From positions 866,726-930,725 of the forward strand of contig LNAC01000349.1 of assembly GCA_002007465.1 (NCBI GenBank): a stretch of DNA of 64,000 nucleotides, in the 5' to 3' direction. Shown here piece by piece: positions 48,512 to 60,078 of the stretch. A model generated the notes under the pieces. That model worked only from the letters and a program-made list of their open reading frames with translations. It made no database searches and was not told the origin of the DNA. The stretch is from Ailurus styani. Lineage: Eukaryota > Chordata > Mammalia > Carnivora > Ailuridae. A program made the translations under genes and the position numbers. The stretch's first letter is position 1, and every line of letters begins with the position of its first letter.

Positions 48512-48702
48512 TGTTTTTTTAAAGATTTTATTTATTTATTTGTCAGAGAGAGAGAGAGAGAGAGCACAAGCAGGCCGAGGCGGAGGGAGAAGCAGGCTCC
48601 CTGCTGAGCAAGGAGTCCGATGTGGGACTCGATCCAAGGACCCCGGGATCATGACCTGAGCCGAAGGCAGCTGCTTAACCAACTGAGCCACCCAGGTGTC
48701 CC
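48512..48702 (-). mobile_element. CAN-SINE, antisense
   Basis: T(n)AAAGATTTTATTTATTTATTT start, GA tract, body, ending 'actgagccacccaggtgtcc'. Confidence 0.95.
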
Positions 48703-48989
48703 AGAAAGAGCGGACTTGACTTGCTATCTAAGACCCTAAAAGTGGAAAGGGGAGGGGACTCCAGAATGCAGTCCGGTAGCAGGAGCCCAGCTTCGGAACA
48801 GAGCTAGTCCTTGACCACACTAGGCCAGCCAGTTAAGCAAATATCTTTATTTAACAAGGAGTAATTATCTCGATGGGGTCATGGGAGAGGATTTCAACAT
48901 TTAGAAATTGCCTCACTGACTTCAGAAGGCCCTCTGGCTTCTTTAATGAAATTTGTTTTTCAAAAACCTAGGTCTTTCTTTAAAAAAAC

Positions 48990-49140
48990 TGTTTCTGCCC
49001 CATCCTCATTACAGAAAATTCAGAAAAGCAAAATTTAAAATACAACAAAGCAAAGATTATTTGGTTTCTACCACCTAGAGGTAACTACTATTAACATTTC
49101 AGTGTGTGTTATTTTTTATCTTTTAAGATTTGGGGAGCGG
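48990..49140 (-). mobile_element. Possible L1M fragment, antisense
   Basis: 'attcagaaaagcaaaattta' then 'ctagaggtaactactattaa' resembles reversed L1M sequence, also seen near 61.85 kb. Confidence 0.35.
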
Positions 49141-49230
49141 TGGTATAGAAGAGAGGCCGTCACTATGTAGTTTTTAGATTTGTTTCTTGCTTTCCAGCTT
49201 GTTTATACTATCAGCTTTTTTCTTATTCAT

Positions 49231-49858
49231 TAAAATTTTATTCTAGTTTTATTGAGATATAATTGACATTACTGTATGAGTTTAAGGTGTCCAGAATAAT
49301 GATTTGACTTACATATAGTATGAATTGCATATATGCATTTATGTAAATGCCTATATCATATAAATGCATATATGTAAATATGTAAATGCATATTTTACAT
49401 ATAGTGTGAAACAGCAATATGTTTAGTTAACATCCATCATCTCCTATAGCTAGGATAAAAAGAGAAAGCAAAAAAGCAAAAAAAAAAATTTCTCTGTAAG
49501 GGAACTCTTAGGATTTACTCTCTTACCAACTTTTCCTTCATTATCATATAGCAGCGTCAATTGGAGTCGTCATGCTGAACGTTATATCCCTAGTACTTAT
49601 ATTTATCTTGTAACTGGAAGTCTTTTGACCACCTTCCTCCAATTTCCTCTTCCCCTACTTTCTGCCTCTGGTATCTTCAGTTCTGATCTCTCTGAGTTTT
49701 GTTTTGTTTAGTTTTGTTTTTAAGATTCCACAGGTAAGTGGGATCATACAGTATTTGTCCTCTGCTTACTTATTTCACTTGGTGTCATGCTCTCCAGGTC
49801 TACCTATGTTGTTGCAAATGGCAGGATTTCCTTCTTTCTTACAGCTGAAAAATAGCCC

Positions 49859-49917
<59 letters not shown>

Positions 49918-50970
49918 AATCCACTGATGGACACTTGGGTTGTTTTCATGTCTTGGCTATTATAAATATGCTGCTATGAACAAACAGGCAGGTGCAGATA
50001 TCTTTTTGAAGTTAGTATTTTCATTTCCTTTGGAAATAACCCCAAAAGTGGAATTGCTGGACCATATGGTAGTTCTATTTTTTTTTTTAACCCTCCATGC
50101 TGTTTTCCATAGTGGCTGTACCAATTTGCAATCCCACCAACAGTGCACAAGTTTCTTTTTTCTCTGCATCCACACCAGCATTTGTTATCTCTTATGTTTT
50201 TCATGATGGCCATTCTAACAGGCATGAGGTGATGCCTCATTGTGGTGTTGATTTGCACTTCCCTAATGATGAGTAATGTTGAGTATCTTTTCATCTCTAT
50301 GTTGGCCTTTCATATATCTTCTTTGGGGAAATATCTATTTAGGTCTTTTATCCATTTTTTAATTGAATTTTTTTGGTGTTTTGTTTTTTAGTTTATTTAT
50401 TTTTGTTTTTGTTTTATTTTTTGCTTTTGAGTTACTGTCCTTTGCATACTTTGGATATTAACCCCTAATCAGATGTGATTTGCAAATAGTTTTTCCCATT
50501 CTGTAGGTTGTCTTTTCACTTGCTGATTATTTCTTTTGCTGTGCAGAAGTTTTTTAGCTTTATGTAGTCCTACTTGTTAATTTTTTATTTATGTTGTTTG
50601 TGCTTTATGCATCATCTCCAAAAACTTATTGCCGAGACTCAAATCAAGGAGCTTTTTCCTTATGTTTTATTCTAATAGTTTCAGGTCTTAACATTTAAAC
50701 TTGATTCATTTCAAGTTAATTTTTGTAAGTAGTGTGAGATGGGGGCCTGGTTTCATTCTTTTACATGTGAGTGTCCAATTTTACCAGCACCATTTATTGA
50801 AGAAACTGTCTTTTCTCTATTAAGTATCCTTGGCTCCCTTGCCAAATGTTAGTTGACTATACTTGGGTTTATTCTAGGCTCTCGCTTCTGTTCCATTGAT
50901 CGCTCTGTCTGTATTTATGCCAGTACCATAGTGTTTTGGTTTGGTTATTATCACTTTACAGTATAGCTGG
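49231..50970 (-). mobile_element. L1MA-type LINE 3' region, antisense, ~1.7 kb
   Basis: Begins 'gttttattgagatataattg' and continues through 'tttagttaacatccatcatc', 'ctgatggacacttgggttgt', 'agtggaattgctggaccata', 'ggtgatgcctcattgtggtg' and 'accatttattgaagaaactg', all in reversed L1 order. Frames here (for example 49974-50294 on the minus strand) are decayed L1 remnants. A TG array has grown inside it. Confidence 0.92.
49860..49915. repeat. (TG)n microsatellite inside L1
   Basis: About 28 TG units placed where reversed L1 elements commonly have a short GTGTATATA run between the 'aaaatagcccac' and 'ccactgatggaca' blocks. Confidence 0.97.
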
Positions 50971-51059
50971 ATGAGAGTAGGCTTGCAGTAAATATTTGTT
51001 AAGTTTCATTTTTTGTTTATTAAATTTCATTTTTATGATACTTTTTTCTTATAGTGAGA

Positions 51060-51430
51060 AGTCTCCTTCTTATACCCTTAGCCCACCCCCTAGGTCCTTC
51101 TGTAGGCAGCTAAACTTATGACTTCCTTATGTGTCCTTCCACAAATATTTAATGCACATACAAATGAATCACATGTCAATTCTTCTAGTATCTCTTTTTA
51201 AAAAACAGATGCTAGCGTACTGTCATGCTTGTCTTCCCCTTGTTCTTTTTGCTTGGCAATATACCTTGGGGACCACTCTATATCCGTACATGAAAGTTTT
51301 CTCATTCTTTCTAATAACTGTGCAGTATTTTACTGCATGGATATATTTATACAAGCACCCCCTATTGATGGACAATCTTGTACTATTACAAAAATTGCTT
51401 CAATGAAATAAGCTTGCCCATATGGAAATA
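51060..51430 (-). mobile_element. L1M 3' fragment, antisense
   Basis: 'actgcatggatatatttata', 'ccctattgatggacaatctt' and 'aaattgcttcaatgaaataa' are the reversed L1M 3' region. Confidence 0.65.
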
Positions 51431-51540
51431 TCCTGGAATTGAGATAATGAAAATGTTCTGAAATGTGATGGTTGCTTAACTCTGAAATATACTCAAAACC
51501 ACTTAACTATATGCTTTGAAAGGGTGAGTTTTACAGAATT

Positions 51541-51978
51541 TGAATTATATTTTAAAGATGAAAATTAAAAAAAAAAAACCTTTCCTTGAAGGAAAACTTG
51601 CCAAAGCCTGAATATATTAAAATTCTTTTCCTTAGAAAATTAGAAGGTGGTTAATTTGCTTTTTTAATGAACAGAGAACTTTACACTTCTTAAAGTTAAT
51701 ACCACACAGGTGTGACTGGGTGGCTCAGTAGATTGAACATCTGACTCTTGGTTTTAGCTNTGAATTATATTTTAAAGATGAAAATTAAAAAAAAAAACCT
51801 TTCCTTGAAGGAAAACTTGCCAAAGCCTGAATATATTAAAATTCTTTTCCTTAGAAAATTAGAAGGTGGTTAATTTGCTTTTTTAACGAACAGAGAACTT
51901 TACACTTCTTAAAGTTAATACCACACAGGTGTGACTGGGTGGCTCAGTAGATTGAACATCTGACTCTTGGTTTTAGCT
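51541..51978. other. False tandem duplication around single N (assembly artefact)
   Basis: 51541-51759 (219 bp) and 51761-51978 (218 bp) are direct copies differing by one A in a homopolymer and one T/C change. They are separated by one N at 51760. The first copy ends partway into a SINE that only the second copy completes, as expected for a contig end. Confidence 0.92.
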
Positions 51979-52150
51979 CAGGTCATGATCTCAGGGTTGT
52001 GAGATCAAGCCCTGGCTGTCTCCATGCTCAGGGCAGAGTCGGCTTGAGATCCTGTCCCTCTGCCCCTACCCCCGACCCCGAGCTCTCTTCCTCTCTCTTT
52101 CTCAAATAAATAAATAAAATCTTTTTTAAAAAATACAAATAAATAAAATC
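51929..52150 (+). mobile_element. CAN-SINE, sense
   Basis: 'gtgactgggtggctcagtag' head, body, CT tract and AAATAAATAAATAAAATC tail. A 5' piece of the same SINE appears again at about 51710-51759 only because of the assembly duplication. Confidence 0.92.
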
Positions 52151-53859
52151 AACACTGCACATTTTGTAACTTTTCTTTAACTCCACACTAGGCCAGGAGG
52201 AAGAGAGTAGAAAGAAGTTACAAGGGAAGGAAGAAGAATCAGGGGGGACATTGGTGGGGGACAGCGACCTCTAGGCAAGCTGAGACTCACAGAGGCTGGA
52301 GGGGAGCATGGCACAAGTAGCCCGAGTTGCAGGACAGAAAGGGTGGGACAGAAAGAAAGAGCAGGAGCTAGCAGAGAAGGAAATTTCCAGGAGCCACAGA
52401 AATTTCCAGGGACAGCTCTTAGATTCCCCGGGTTAAAGGGGAGCTAGGAAGTTCTCTGCTGATAGCCAAGATTAATGGAAAACTAATTGAATTCTCTACT
52501 CCATCTCATGAAAAAATGCCATAGGACCACGTCATTCACAGCAGAGCAATGCTGCTTAAAGACCTCACACTCTACCCTACGCACAGCAGCAGAGTCTCAG
52601 AGAATTTCTTCCCTGTTCAGGGCTTGTCTCCCACACTCTTTTACCTTCCTCCTGCAAATATCAATTCTTCTGCACCCGCCCATGACTCTTGGTCCCTTCT
52701 AGCACCTCAGTCAAGATGATGAAACTATCCTTCATTCCGAAAAGTTTCCCTGACTCCTTCCCAATTCCTACCTCCTGCCTCTCCCCTGCTTTCTCCTACT
52801 ATAAATTAGTGTGCATTTGCTAATATAAATGGAAGTTACAGAATGTATGTAGCCTGGCTTCTGTCACCCATATGCTATATCATTCTTTTTTTATGGCTGA
52901 CCAGGATTATACTGTGCACATACACCGTTAGACTTCACTTTCAAGATTAGGAATGCAGGACCCAGACAGGGGCTGAAATCTGATTCGTAGAAGACCTTAA
53001 CAAAAATCCAGAACAGGGAGGAAAGAGGACCATGTTTTCCTAAAACCCAAATGCACTTTGCATATGAAATCATATGGCTGCCTGAGCACATCAGTAAGCA
53101 AGCCAAACCGTGCGTGTTCCAATCTCTGTCTCCAGATCTGATTAGGTCCTGGCCACAAAGGGAACCGGGGCAGCTTAGCAGACATTACTTCTCGGGGGAC
53201 TCAGAGAAATGATTTAACTGCTGGCCTCTTCTGCACTAAACCCTTGAAGAGGTTAGGAATTGAGGAAAGAAGTGCTCCACATTATGTATAAGTATCAAAT
53301 GTCTTTTAGTTGTACCAGGTTGGATCAAATGAGACAAAGGACTTTAAAATGTTGTGTCAACTGTGAGGCATAAATCAAAGGCAGATTTTTCTTATCCACC
53401 AGAAACTACTTCAAGATCTATTTTGTGTTCAGGTTAAAATGTAACATCTGAGATTGCTGATCCAGGAGAAACAAAACAAAAAAGGGTCTTCGAGAACCTT
53501 CAGTGAAATAGTTCTAAGAAGTTACAACATTATATCACAATCAGCATCTGCATGGACCTCTGTAGGAGACTTCAAGTTCTTTGGGTCTGTGATAAATCCT
53601 ACAGAAGTAGCTCTGAGACTCTGGCATCACTCCTTCCCATGCCCAAAGTGACAATGAAAGCTTTCTTTCCATCTATCACCATTCAGCTATTTGGTGTCAA
53701 ACTTCTACCCTGTCCAGAATCCGAGGGTGTCCCCAATTTGGTCGGACCTCAGGGACAACAGTCTAAAGAAATCTGAGACCCTGAGACTAAACTCTTAGTA
53801 GCCCCTGCAGTACCCCACACCAGTATTACCCTTAGACCCTGGCTTCCCTAAGTGGGGGC
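52151..53859. other. Unassigned intronic DNA
   Basis: No gene recognised. 52190-52400 is purine-rich. 52870-53180 has short frames only. Confidence 0.45.
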
Positions 53860-54110
53860 CTCAGGTAGGCAGTGTTCTCATCATCCGGGAATTGCTTAAA
53901 AATGCAAATTCTTGACACTTCCCCCCATTGGGACCCACATGTTAACAAGATCCCAGAGATTTGTATCATATTAAAAAGTATGAGAAGCTCATGTTTAGAC
54001 TAGTGGTTCTTCAACCTTAGTACAGATCAGAATCTCCTGGAGGCAGCTGCTGCTGGTGCACCTGGCGGGGGGTGGGGGGCGCAGTCTGAGAACCACGACT
54101 CTGGCCCTAG
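53860..54110. mobile_element. MER5-like hAT fragments
   Basis: 'ctagtggttcttcaacctta' with 'agaatctcctggaggcagct', and 'ctgagaaccacgactctgg' at the right, resemble MER5 termini. The left half is a related but separate fragment. Confidence 0.5.
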
Positions 54111-54260
54111 AGCTAGATGATTATACAGATTAAGCGGATCTTTTCCCTTTTGCTGATTATGATGGAGAATCCTTACATCTTCCAACTCAGCCTGAGATAA
54201 GAATCCAGGAAAGCTAACACTCCTCAGGTACTGGGACCATGGCTTCCTCCCTGAGTTGTT

Positions 54261-54472
54261 GGTTATTTTTGTTTGTTTGTTTTTTGGGGTTTTTTAAATT
54301 ATTTATTTGAGAGAGAGAGAGAGCAAGCACAAGTAAAGGGAGAGGCAGAGGGAGAGAGAAAGGGAGAAGCAGTTTCCCGGAGCAGGGAGCCCGATGTGGG
54401 GCTCGATCCCAGGACCCTGGGATCATGACCTGAGCCAAAAGCAGACGCTTAACGACTGAGCCACTCAGGTAC
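54261..54472 (-). mobile_element. CAN-SINE, antisense
   Basis: GTTT-rich reversed tail, GA tract, body, ending 'actgagccactcaggtac'. Perfect 15-bp target duplications 'cctccctgagttgtt' at 54246-54260 and 54473-54487. Confidence 0.95.
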
Positions 54473-54487
54473 CCTCCCTGAGTTGTT

Positions 54488-55139
54488 TTAATATTGCCTC
54501 TTAGTTAAACAGAGCTGTGGACGAAAGGTTCTAGGGCCTTGGTATCAAAGTCAGAGGCTCCATGTGGGAATGTGCTTTCTCCACCTTTAAAACAAACAGA
54601 CCCAAGGTGCTACAGCTAAGAGCTAGGGTCCTGGAAGGGCCGCACCTGAGAATGGGCTAGGACAGGTTAGTGACCCTGCACCACTCCTTCTGGAGAGTGT
54701 TTTATAAAGGCCCTTCAAGTCCAGGGCTTTTGTCTTGAGTCCTTCTTGGGAATGCTCAGAGCTCTTAAGTCCACTTGTGCCCTGCCTGGCCCAACAGCCT
54801 TATGCCTCGGTATGGAGACACCCTGTGAAATACACCAAGGCCAACCATAGCCCTAGGACTCGAACTCAGAGTCTGTACACTGTTGGATCCCGCTGCTTTT
54901 GTGCTATGCAGACATGCCTAAATGCATAGAAAAGAGACTTCAGACAAGCAAAATTATCTTCAAGCAGAAATATTTAACCAAAGAAGGACACAAAAGCCAT
55001 TCCACATAGCAGAGACGAGTGTCAGCTGGAAAGCGGTTGTTCCACTGTACCCTAATCACCCACTGGATGGGAGGGCGGAAATTATCTTCACCAAGATCAC
55101 ATCTCACAGATTATGAATTCTTATCACAAATAGGCTTCA
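54488..55139. other. Unassigned intronic DNA
   Basis: No gene or repeat recognised. Confidence 0.45.
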
Positions 55140-55365
55140 TATAGAAATAATGACTGTCATTGTAGAACCCTTATTATATATCAGGATCTGTGCTAAATAT
55201 TTACAGGTATTACTTCAATCCTACCTATGAGGTTAGTATCACCGTTATCCTCATTTTATAGATGTGGAAACAGAAACAGGGTTATGACATATGTATTTTG
55301 CTCAACGTTACAAAGGCAGTCTGATATCCAAACCTGTGTTCTTAACCATAGACCGAATGTGGCAG
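55140..55365 (-). mobile_element. MIR SINE, antisense
   Basis: 'acccttattatatatcagga', 'ctatgaggttagtatcaccg' and 'cctcattttatagatgtgga' follow reversed MIR order. Confidence 0.8.
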
Positions 55366-55427
55366 ATTACAAAAACAACAGCTTGGCGTGATAGGGAAAG
55401 TGTTGGCCATTATTATGTATGATAGGA

Positions 55428-55545
55428 ATTAAAAAAAAAAAGAAAAAAAAGAAAAAACCCAAAACAATTTTTTTAAGAATTGGAACTCTGTTTGCCTACT
55501 TATTTATTTATTATTTTATTTTTGTATTTATTTATTTATCATTTA
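55428..55545. repeat. A-rich then TTTA-rich low-complexity
   Basis: An A-rich run followed by TATTTATTTATTTA-type units. It may be what is left of retroposon tails, but no body is attached. Confidence 0.8.
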
Positions 55546-56004
55546 GTGGCATGGGGTGAGAGACAAAAATCTCACGAATAACACTATCTCATGAACCAGA
55601 TCGAAGCAGAGCTCTTCTGGTGGAAGCCAGGCAGAGGCCCCAGACCCCTTCCCAGCCTCACAGCCCCTCCTCCACCCACACTCTGCTCTCACTCCATATT
55701 CACTCATTGTGAGTGGTACTACCATGCAGGTCTCTGGTCTCAATATTTCCAATCGAGTCCATTCCCTGCCCTCTTCCCACCTGGGATCACTAAGAAGTTC
55801 TTCCCCAGTTCCGGTCATGAGAGACCAGGCTAAAACATGGATGTGTCCTGGAGGGGGAATTGTCCTAGGGGTGCATGGCCTTTGAAAGATGGGGGGAATA
55901 CTTGAAGTAGGACGAGTTTTACTAAGCATCCAAAGTTACAGTTAGTAGTTGAAAGAAACGGTGGGGGAATTGTTTAGAAAATGTTGTAATAGAAAAAACA
56001 ATCA
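55546..56004. other. Unassigned intronic DNA
   Basis: The 128-codon minus frame 55543-55929 has no domain and lies beside low-complexity DNA. Confidence 0.45.
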
Positions 56005-56206
56005 GGGGCGCCTGGGTGGCTCAGTTGGTTGAGCAACTGCCTTCGGCTCAGGTCATGATTCCAGGGTCCTGGGATCGAGCCCCTCATCGGGGTCCCTGCT
56101 CTGGCGGCAAGCCTGCTTCTCCCTCTCCCACTCCCGCTGCTTGTGTTCCCTCTCCCACTGTGTCTCTCTCTGTCAAATAAATAAATAAAATCTTAAAAAG
56201 AAAAGA
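56005..56206 (+). mobile_element. CAN-SINE, sense
   Basis: Near-consensus 'ggggcgcctgggtggctcag' head, body, CT tract and AAATAAATAAATAAAATC tail. An imperfect short target duplication containing 'aatcag' lies on each side. Confidence 0.95.
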
Positions 56207-57129
56207 AAAAAATCAGTGTTTCAATTTGCATTTTGCTGATTAATAATAAAACTGGGCAGTTACTAAAAAAAAAAAAAGAAAAAGAAAGAAAAGAAAAGGT
56301 TGCAATGGGGATTCCAGGCACAGTGTTGTGTCTAAATACTTGTGTTTACTTATATAAAAGCCCAGCCCAACCTGGAATCGTGTGCAGGCACCATCATGTA
56401 CATTAAGCATTTATGGATTGGCGTTCCTCTAAGCCTAAGGCATTCATGGATTGGGTATATTTTGGGGGGAGGGAGCACAGTGCTAGCCCAAGCACTAGCT
56501 CATGGAGTTCCTACACCCCACCACCTCCATAACTGAAGATTTCAGCGCCCAGGGCTTTGGGAGCTCCGTAACGAACCACCATCCCCAGCACTCTCATGGA
56601 GGGCCCTCAGGTGGATCTATCCAGGGGCCAAAGTGGCAAGTAACTTGCTGCTCTCTCCATGCCATCCAAAAGGCTGCAGCTGCCATTCTATGGCACTGAT
56701 CTGGCTGGGCCAATCCAGGTCAGCCTTGAGGAGATGTGGGCATATCCAGACTTTTCTACCTGGGCAGTAGAAACTTCTGAAATGACAGGAATTCAAAAGG
56801 CCATGTTGGTCCCTTTCATGTGGTCCATTTAATCCATAGCTGGTTTGACCCATTCAGTGGTGTTGGTGGAGGGTGGTTTTCACCTTTGAAAAAACACTTT
56901 AACCTCTTATCACCTTTAACATTCTAGTAGACATCTTCAGTCTCTTTTCCTTTGCATCTTTTTAAACATAGCTAAATTCACAATGTATATTCAAATTTGT
57001 GCCTTGTTTTTCTTTTACCGACTTATGCATTTTCCCACGTGTTAATTACTTTTCATAAGCAACAAATAATCTTGAGTGACGTGAGTAAATTTATCCGCAC
57101 CCTTGGTTTCTTCACGTGTAGAATATAGA
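56207..57129. other. Unassigned intronic DNA
   Basis: Includes an A-rich run at about 56263-56299. 56360-56870 has frames on both strands without a domain. No gene recognised. Confidence 0.45.
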
Positions 57130-57310
57130 CAATTGTATCATGCGACAGTCACCTGGAAAACTTTTAAAACACAGATCGCTGGGCCCCACCTCCAGAATTT
57201 CTGATTCATTGGGTCTGGAGCAGGGCCTGGGAATTTGCACGACCAACAAGTTCCCAGGAGATGCTGATGCTGCCAGTCGGAAGACCACACTTGGAGCACC
57301 AGTGAAATGA
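57130..57310. mobile_element. MER5/MER58-like hAT fragment
   Basis: 'gtcacctggaaaacttttaa', 'aatttctgattcattgggtc' and 'ggcctgggaatttgcacg' follow a known hAT-Charlie MITE pattern. It lies about 300 bp before the exon. Confidence 0.6.
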
Positions 57311-57613
57311 GGAGATCGAGTTGTGGGATTTCCAAGGTCACTGCTGGTTTCAGAATCTAAGTGTTTGCATATTTTTCAAATTCTTTGAGAAAACCCAACC
57401 AACTTTTAAAACACTTTTCTAAACTTTAACAAAACCTCATGATTTTTTTTAAATACAAAAGAATATCATCTACTATTAAAAAGTAATTGTTTCCACTTGT
57501 AACTCATATGCCTTCCATACTTGCTTCTCTTTGAAGTTACCTGGATTTTTAAAAGGATCTCTTTAAAGGACAGTTAGACTTATAGCTAATGTTTTATTGT
57601 TTTTCTTACATAG

Positions 57614-57716
57614 TTCCATATGTATTGAAGAGCTGTGCGGAATTTATAGAGACTCACGGCATTGTGGATGGAATTTATCGGCTTTCAGGAGTCACCTCAA
57701 ATATACAAAGGCTAAG
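57614..57716 (+). CDS. ARHGAP31: ARHGAP31 (CdGAP) coding exon, start of RhoGAP domain
   Basis: A 103-bp internal exon of a Rho GTPase-activating protein that stimulates GTP hydrolysis by Cdc42 and Rac1. It encodes PYVLKSCAEFIETHG, then GIVDGIYRLSG, then SNIQRLR. The arginine of GIYRLSG (codon cgg at 57679-57681) is the arginine finger that enters the GTPase active site. The acceptor is a T-rich tract ending cttacatag, with a candidate branch point ctaat at 57586-57590. The donor is ctaag/gtaagc. The exon starts with the last two bases of a split codon and ends with AG, so it joins in frame to the exon at 60079. ARHGAP31 is chosen over ARHGAP32 and ARHGAP33 because the joined peptide, with SCAEFIETHG, QEFGSDQCPDL and LQDIHCVGSL, fits my recollection of CdGAP best. 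No stop codon, frameshift or altered key residue. The N-terminal exon is not in view. Confidence 0.93.
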
Positions 57717-60078
57717 GTAAGCTGAAAGGATAGTCTCTGAAAGAATTCTCCTGCCATCCTTCCGCTGTCCATACCTCTGCCTGCCAGGGTTGGGAGTATT
57801 AAAAACCTGAAGGGGTTGGGCGCCTGGGTGGCTCAGTGGGTTGAAGCCTCTGCCTTCGGCTCAGGTCATGATCTCAGGGTCCTGGGATCAAGCCCCGTAT
57901 CGGGCTCCCTGCTCAGCGGGGAGCCTGCTTCCTCCTCTTTCTCTGCCTGCCTCTCTGCCTACTTGTAATCTCTCTCTGTGTCAAATAAATAAATAAAATC
58001 TTAAAAAAAAAAAACGTGAAGGGGTTGAGGGAAGGGTGGCAAGAGCAGATCAAGTGCCAGGTTTTCAGATGCCTAACTGTTCTTAATCTAATCAGGAAAT
58101 CCTCTCTCTGATATAATTCTTTCCAACAAAAGCTCCTGAGGGTTTTTAATCTGTTTCTTTGTCTTATACCAAGTTTATCCTCCTTAGGTGGATTCAGTGG
58201 AACTCAAATGATTTAAATCACAAGTTAGAACAACGTGATTTATTATCATTCACTCACCTACCCAGAGCTCAGTTACATTCCCATTCAGAACTTGGAGATG
58301 ATTTGAGTTTTTCTGTTGGCGCACACTCAACATTTGCTAGTTCACTTGGTCAGGAAATAAAAAATCTGCATGATTGTGTATTTCTCTCAGTGAGGCTGAG
58401 ATTTTAAAAATTATGAGTAGATGAACTATTTCCAATTCCATAGATTTATCCTAAACAATTCTAAAATATATTCCAGAATTTGGGGGAAGAAATTTCTATC
58501 ACATTGAATTAAGAGTACAGTAACCTTCACACAAAACCCAGATATGTATGTGTATTTTTTCTGTGTATTATATACATAAAATAAAGGGAGTAGAAATATA
58601 GTATATTTACAGAGTGCTTTATCAGGTGTTATTTTTATATATTTATATGTTTAATTATGTGTAGAGTTTTAAAACAATAAAAACATTCATATTACCAGAT
58701 TAGTCCATTAAATTGAATAGATTGTACAGTTAATTCATCTTCTGTCTTCTTCCTCTGATTTAGTTTTCTGCCCCTCCTTCTCCCATCGCAGTTGTAATAA
58801 CATTCTACGAAAGGAACGAGACGTCCTTTTTCACTCCTGGGGAAGTGGTGACTGTTAAAAACTAGTTGGTTTGTTGCAGCCATCGATTTTGACAGATCTA
58901 CGTGCCTACATAATTTCGCTAATTTACTAGCGTGACCTTTTTTAGAGTTTCAACAGCAAATACTTTTTAATATTTTATTCTTAGCTCTGAAAGAGACCAC
59001 ACAGTACTCGATATGGTGGGAGAACACTTGGGCAATAGCCAAATTCTTTTTCATTAAAGGACTGACCTTAGCCTCTGAAGGGAAATTTTGGCTAAATAAA
59101 TGGATAAGCTCCGAATTTGTTCTCGTTCTGCTCTTCTGCTCTCTTAAAAACAAAAACAAAAACAAAAAGCACGGCGGGTGAATTTATAAGGCGCAGCATG
59201 GTTTTCTTTTCAGGGCCCCACCCAACTCCCTTCAGGTTCTGACAACATCAGGGATTTCCTCACCCTTTGTTAAAGGGCCAGAACCAGGTGACAGGAAACC
59301 GGGCAGGGGGCTGTTTTTGGAAGTGCTGGCTGGAGAGTCCCGTTGAGTTTGCCACTATGCGGCTGACCAAATGAATTCTCTCAAGAAACCTAACTTCTCC
59401 TCTATAAGAAAGCTCCAGTTTGTCCCTTTTTAAACAGGTTTTTAACTTGTATATTATTTGAGGCAGTGTATTCACATCACCTTGATCAAGAAATGTTTTT
59501 AAATTAGAAACAAGGCCTGGAATCTGATGTTGTTCCCAAACACCTCACTCTATGTTGTTCAGAAGATACTTAGACTCTCAAATATCCTGTGGGAGTCACT
59601 ATCAGGCAGCTTAGACGGGCTCAGAGTCTCTAGATAAAACAAGTTTGTTGACATGAGTATATGGAGATAAATGATAACAGTCTGACTCACCCTGGTTTTG
59701 GTCTCTCCTCCAAGAAAGAGAAGTTCATGTAGAACAATATTTGGGAAGAACTGAAATCTCAACAGGCTTTTTTGGCAACAAAAATCCGTATTTCCCCACT
59801 GTTCATAACTTAGACTGGGACATAATGCCCTGAGAAATCCATCTGTAAATGGGCATTATGTTTTTCCAATGACAGCCGCTTTCGCAGGGAAGATCCAGAC
59901 CTGAAGTGGAAGTCTTCCCGGAGCTTCCTTGTGCCAGGAAGAGAAGGTCATTTTGATCAAGGTCAAACACAGAGTCAGATCAGCAGTTTAGGGTCTTTTT
60001 ACCACTAAGCAGCCAAGCAGCTCCTGACATGGAGCACATGCTCTCGGGATTGTTATGTCTCTGTCTGTGTTGTTTCAG
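57717..60078 (+). other. ARHGAP31: Intron 2 of ARHGAP31
   Basis: 2,362 bp between the two coding exons, starting gtaagc and ending gttgtttcag. It contains one young CAN-SINE 102 bp after the donor. The rest (58017-60078) is AT-leaning and shows no recognised repeat or exon. Confidence 0.9.
57819..58016 (+). mobile_element. CAN-SINE, mustelid-type, sense, beside exon donor
   Basis: Near-consensus copy with 'gcgcctgggtggctcagtgg', 'tgcctgcctctctgcctact' and an uninterrupted A tail. Target duplications 'tgaaggggttg' at 57808-57818 and 58017-58027 are perfect. It is among the least diverged SINEs here and lies about 100 bp from the splice donor. Confidence 0.97.

Larger units (their letters stand above)
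1..57613 (+). other. ARHGAP31: Intron 1 of ARHGAP31 (inferred), 3' part
   Basis: Everything upstream of the first recognised coding exon is read as intron 1. I looked for the expected short N-terminal coding exon of ARHGAP31 that should end one base into a codon and did not find it, including in the CpG island at 21.4-22.15 kb. The stretch contains only repeats, low-complexity tracts and unassigned unique DNA. No minus-strand gene was recognised. That exon 1 lies further upstream is inference from gene order and the reading phase of exon 2. Confidence 0.7.

Noticed and set aside
49974..50294. 106-codon minus frame as a small gene
   Set aside because: It lies wholly in the antisense L1MA 3' region and is a decayed LINE remnant.
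16500..58016. Regularly recurring similar ~200-bp units as a CRISPR-like or tandem array
   Set aside because: They are dispersed, in both orientations, each with its own target duplication, so they are retroposons.
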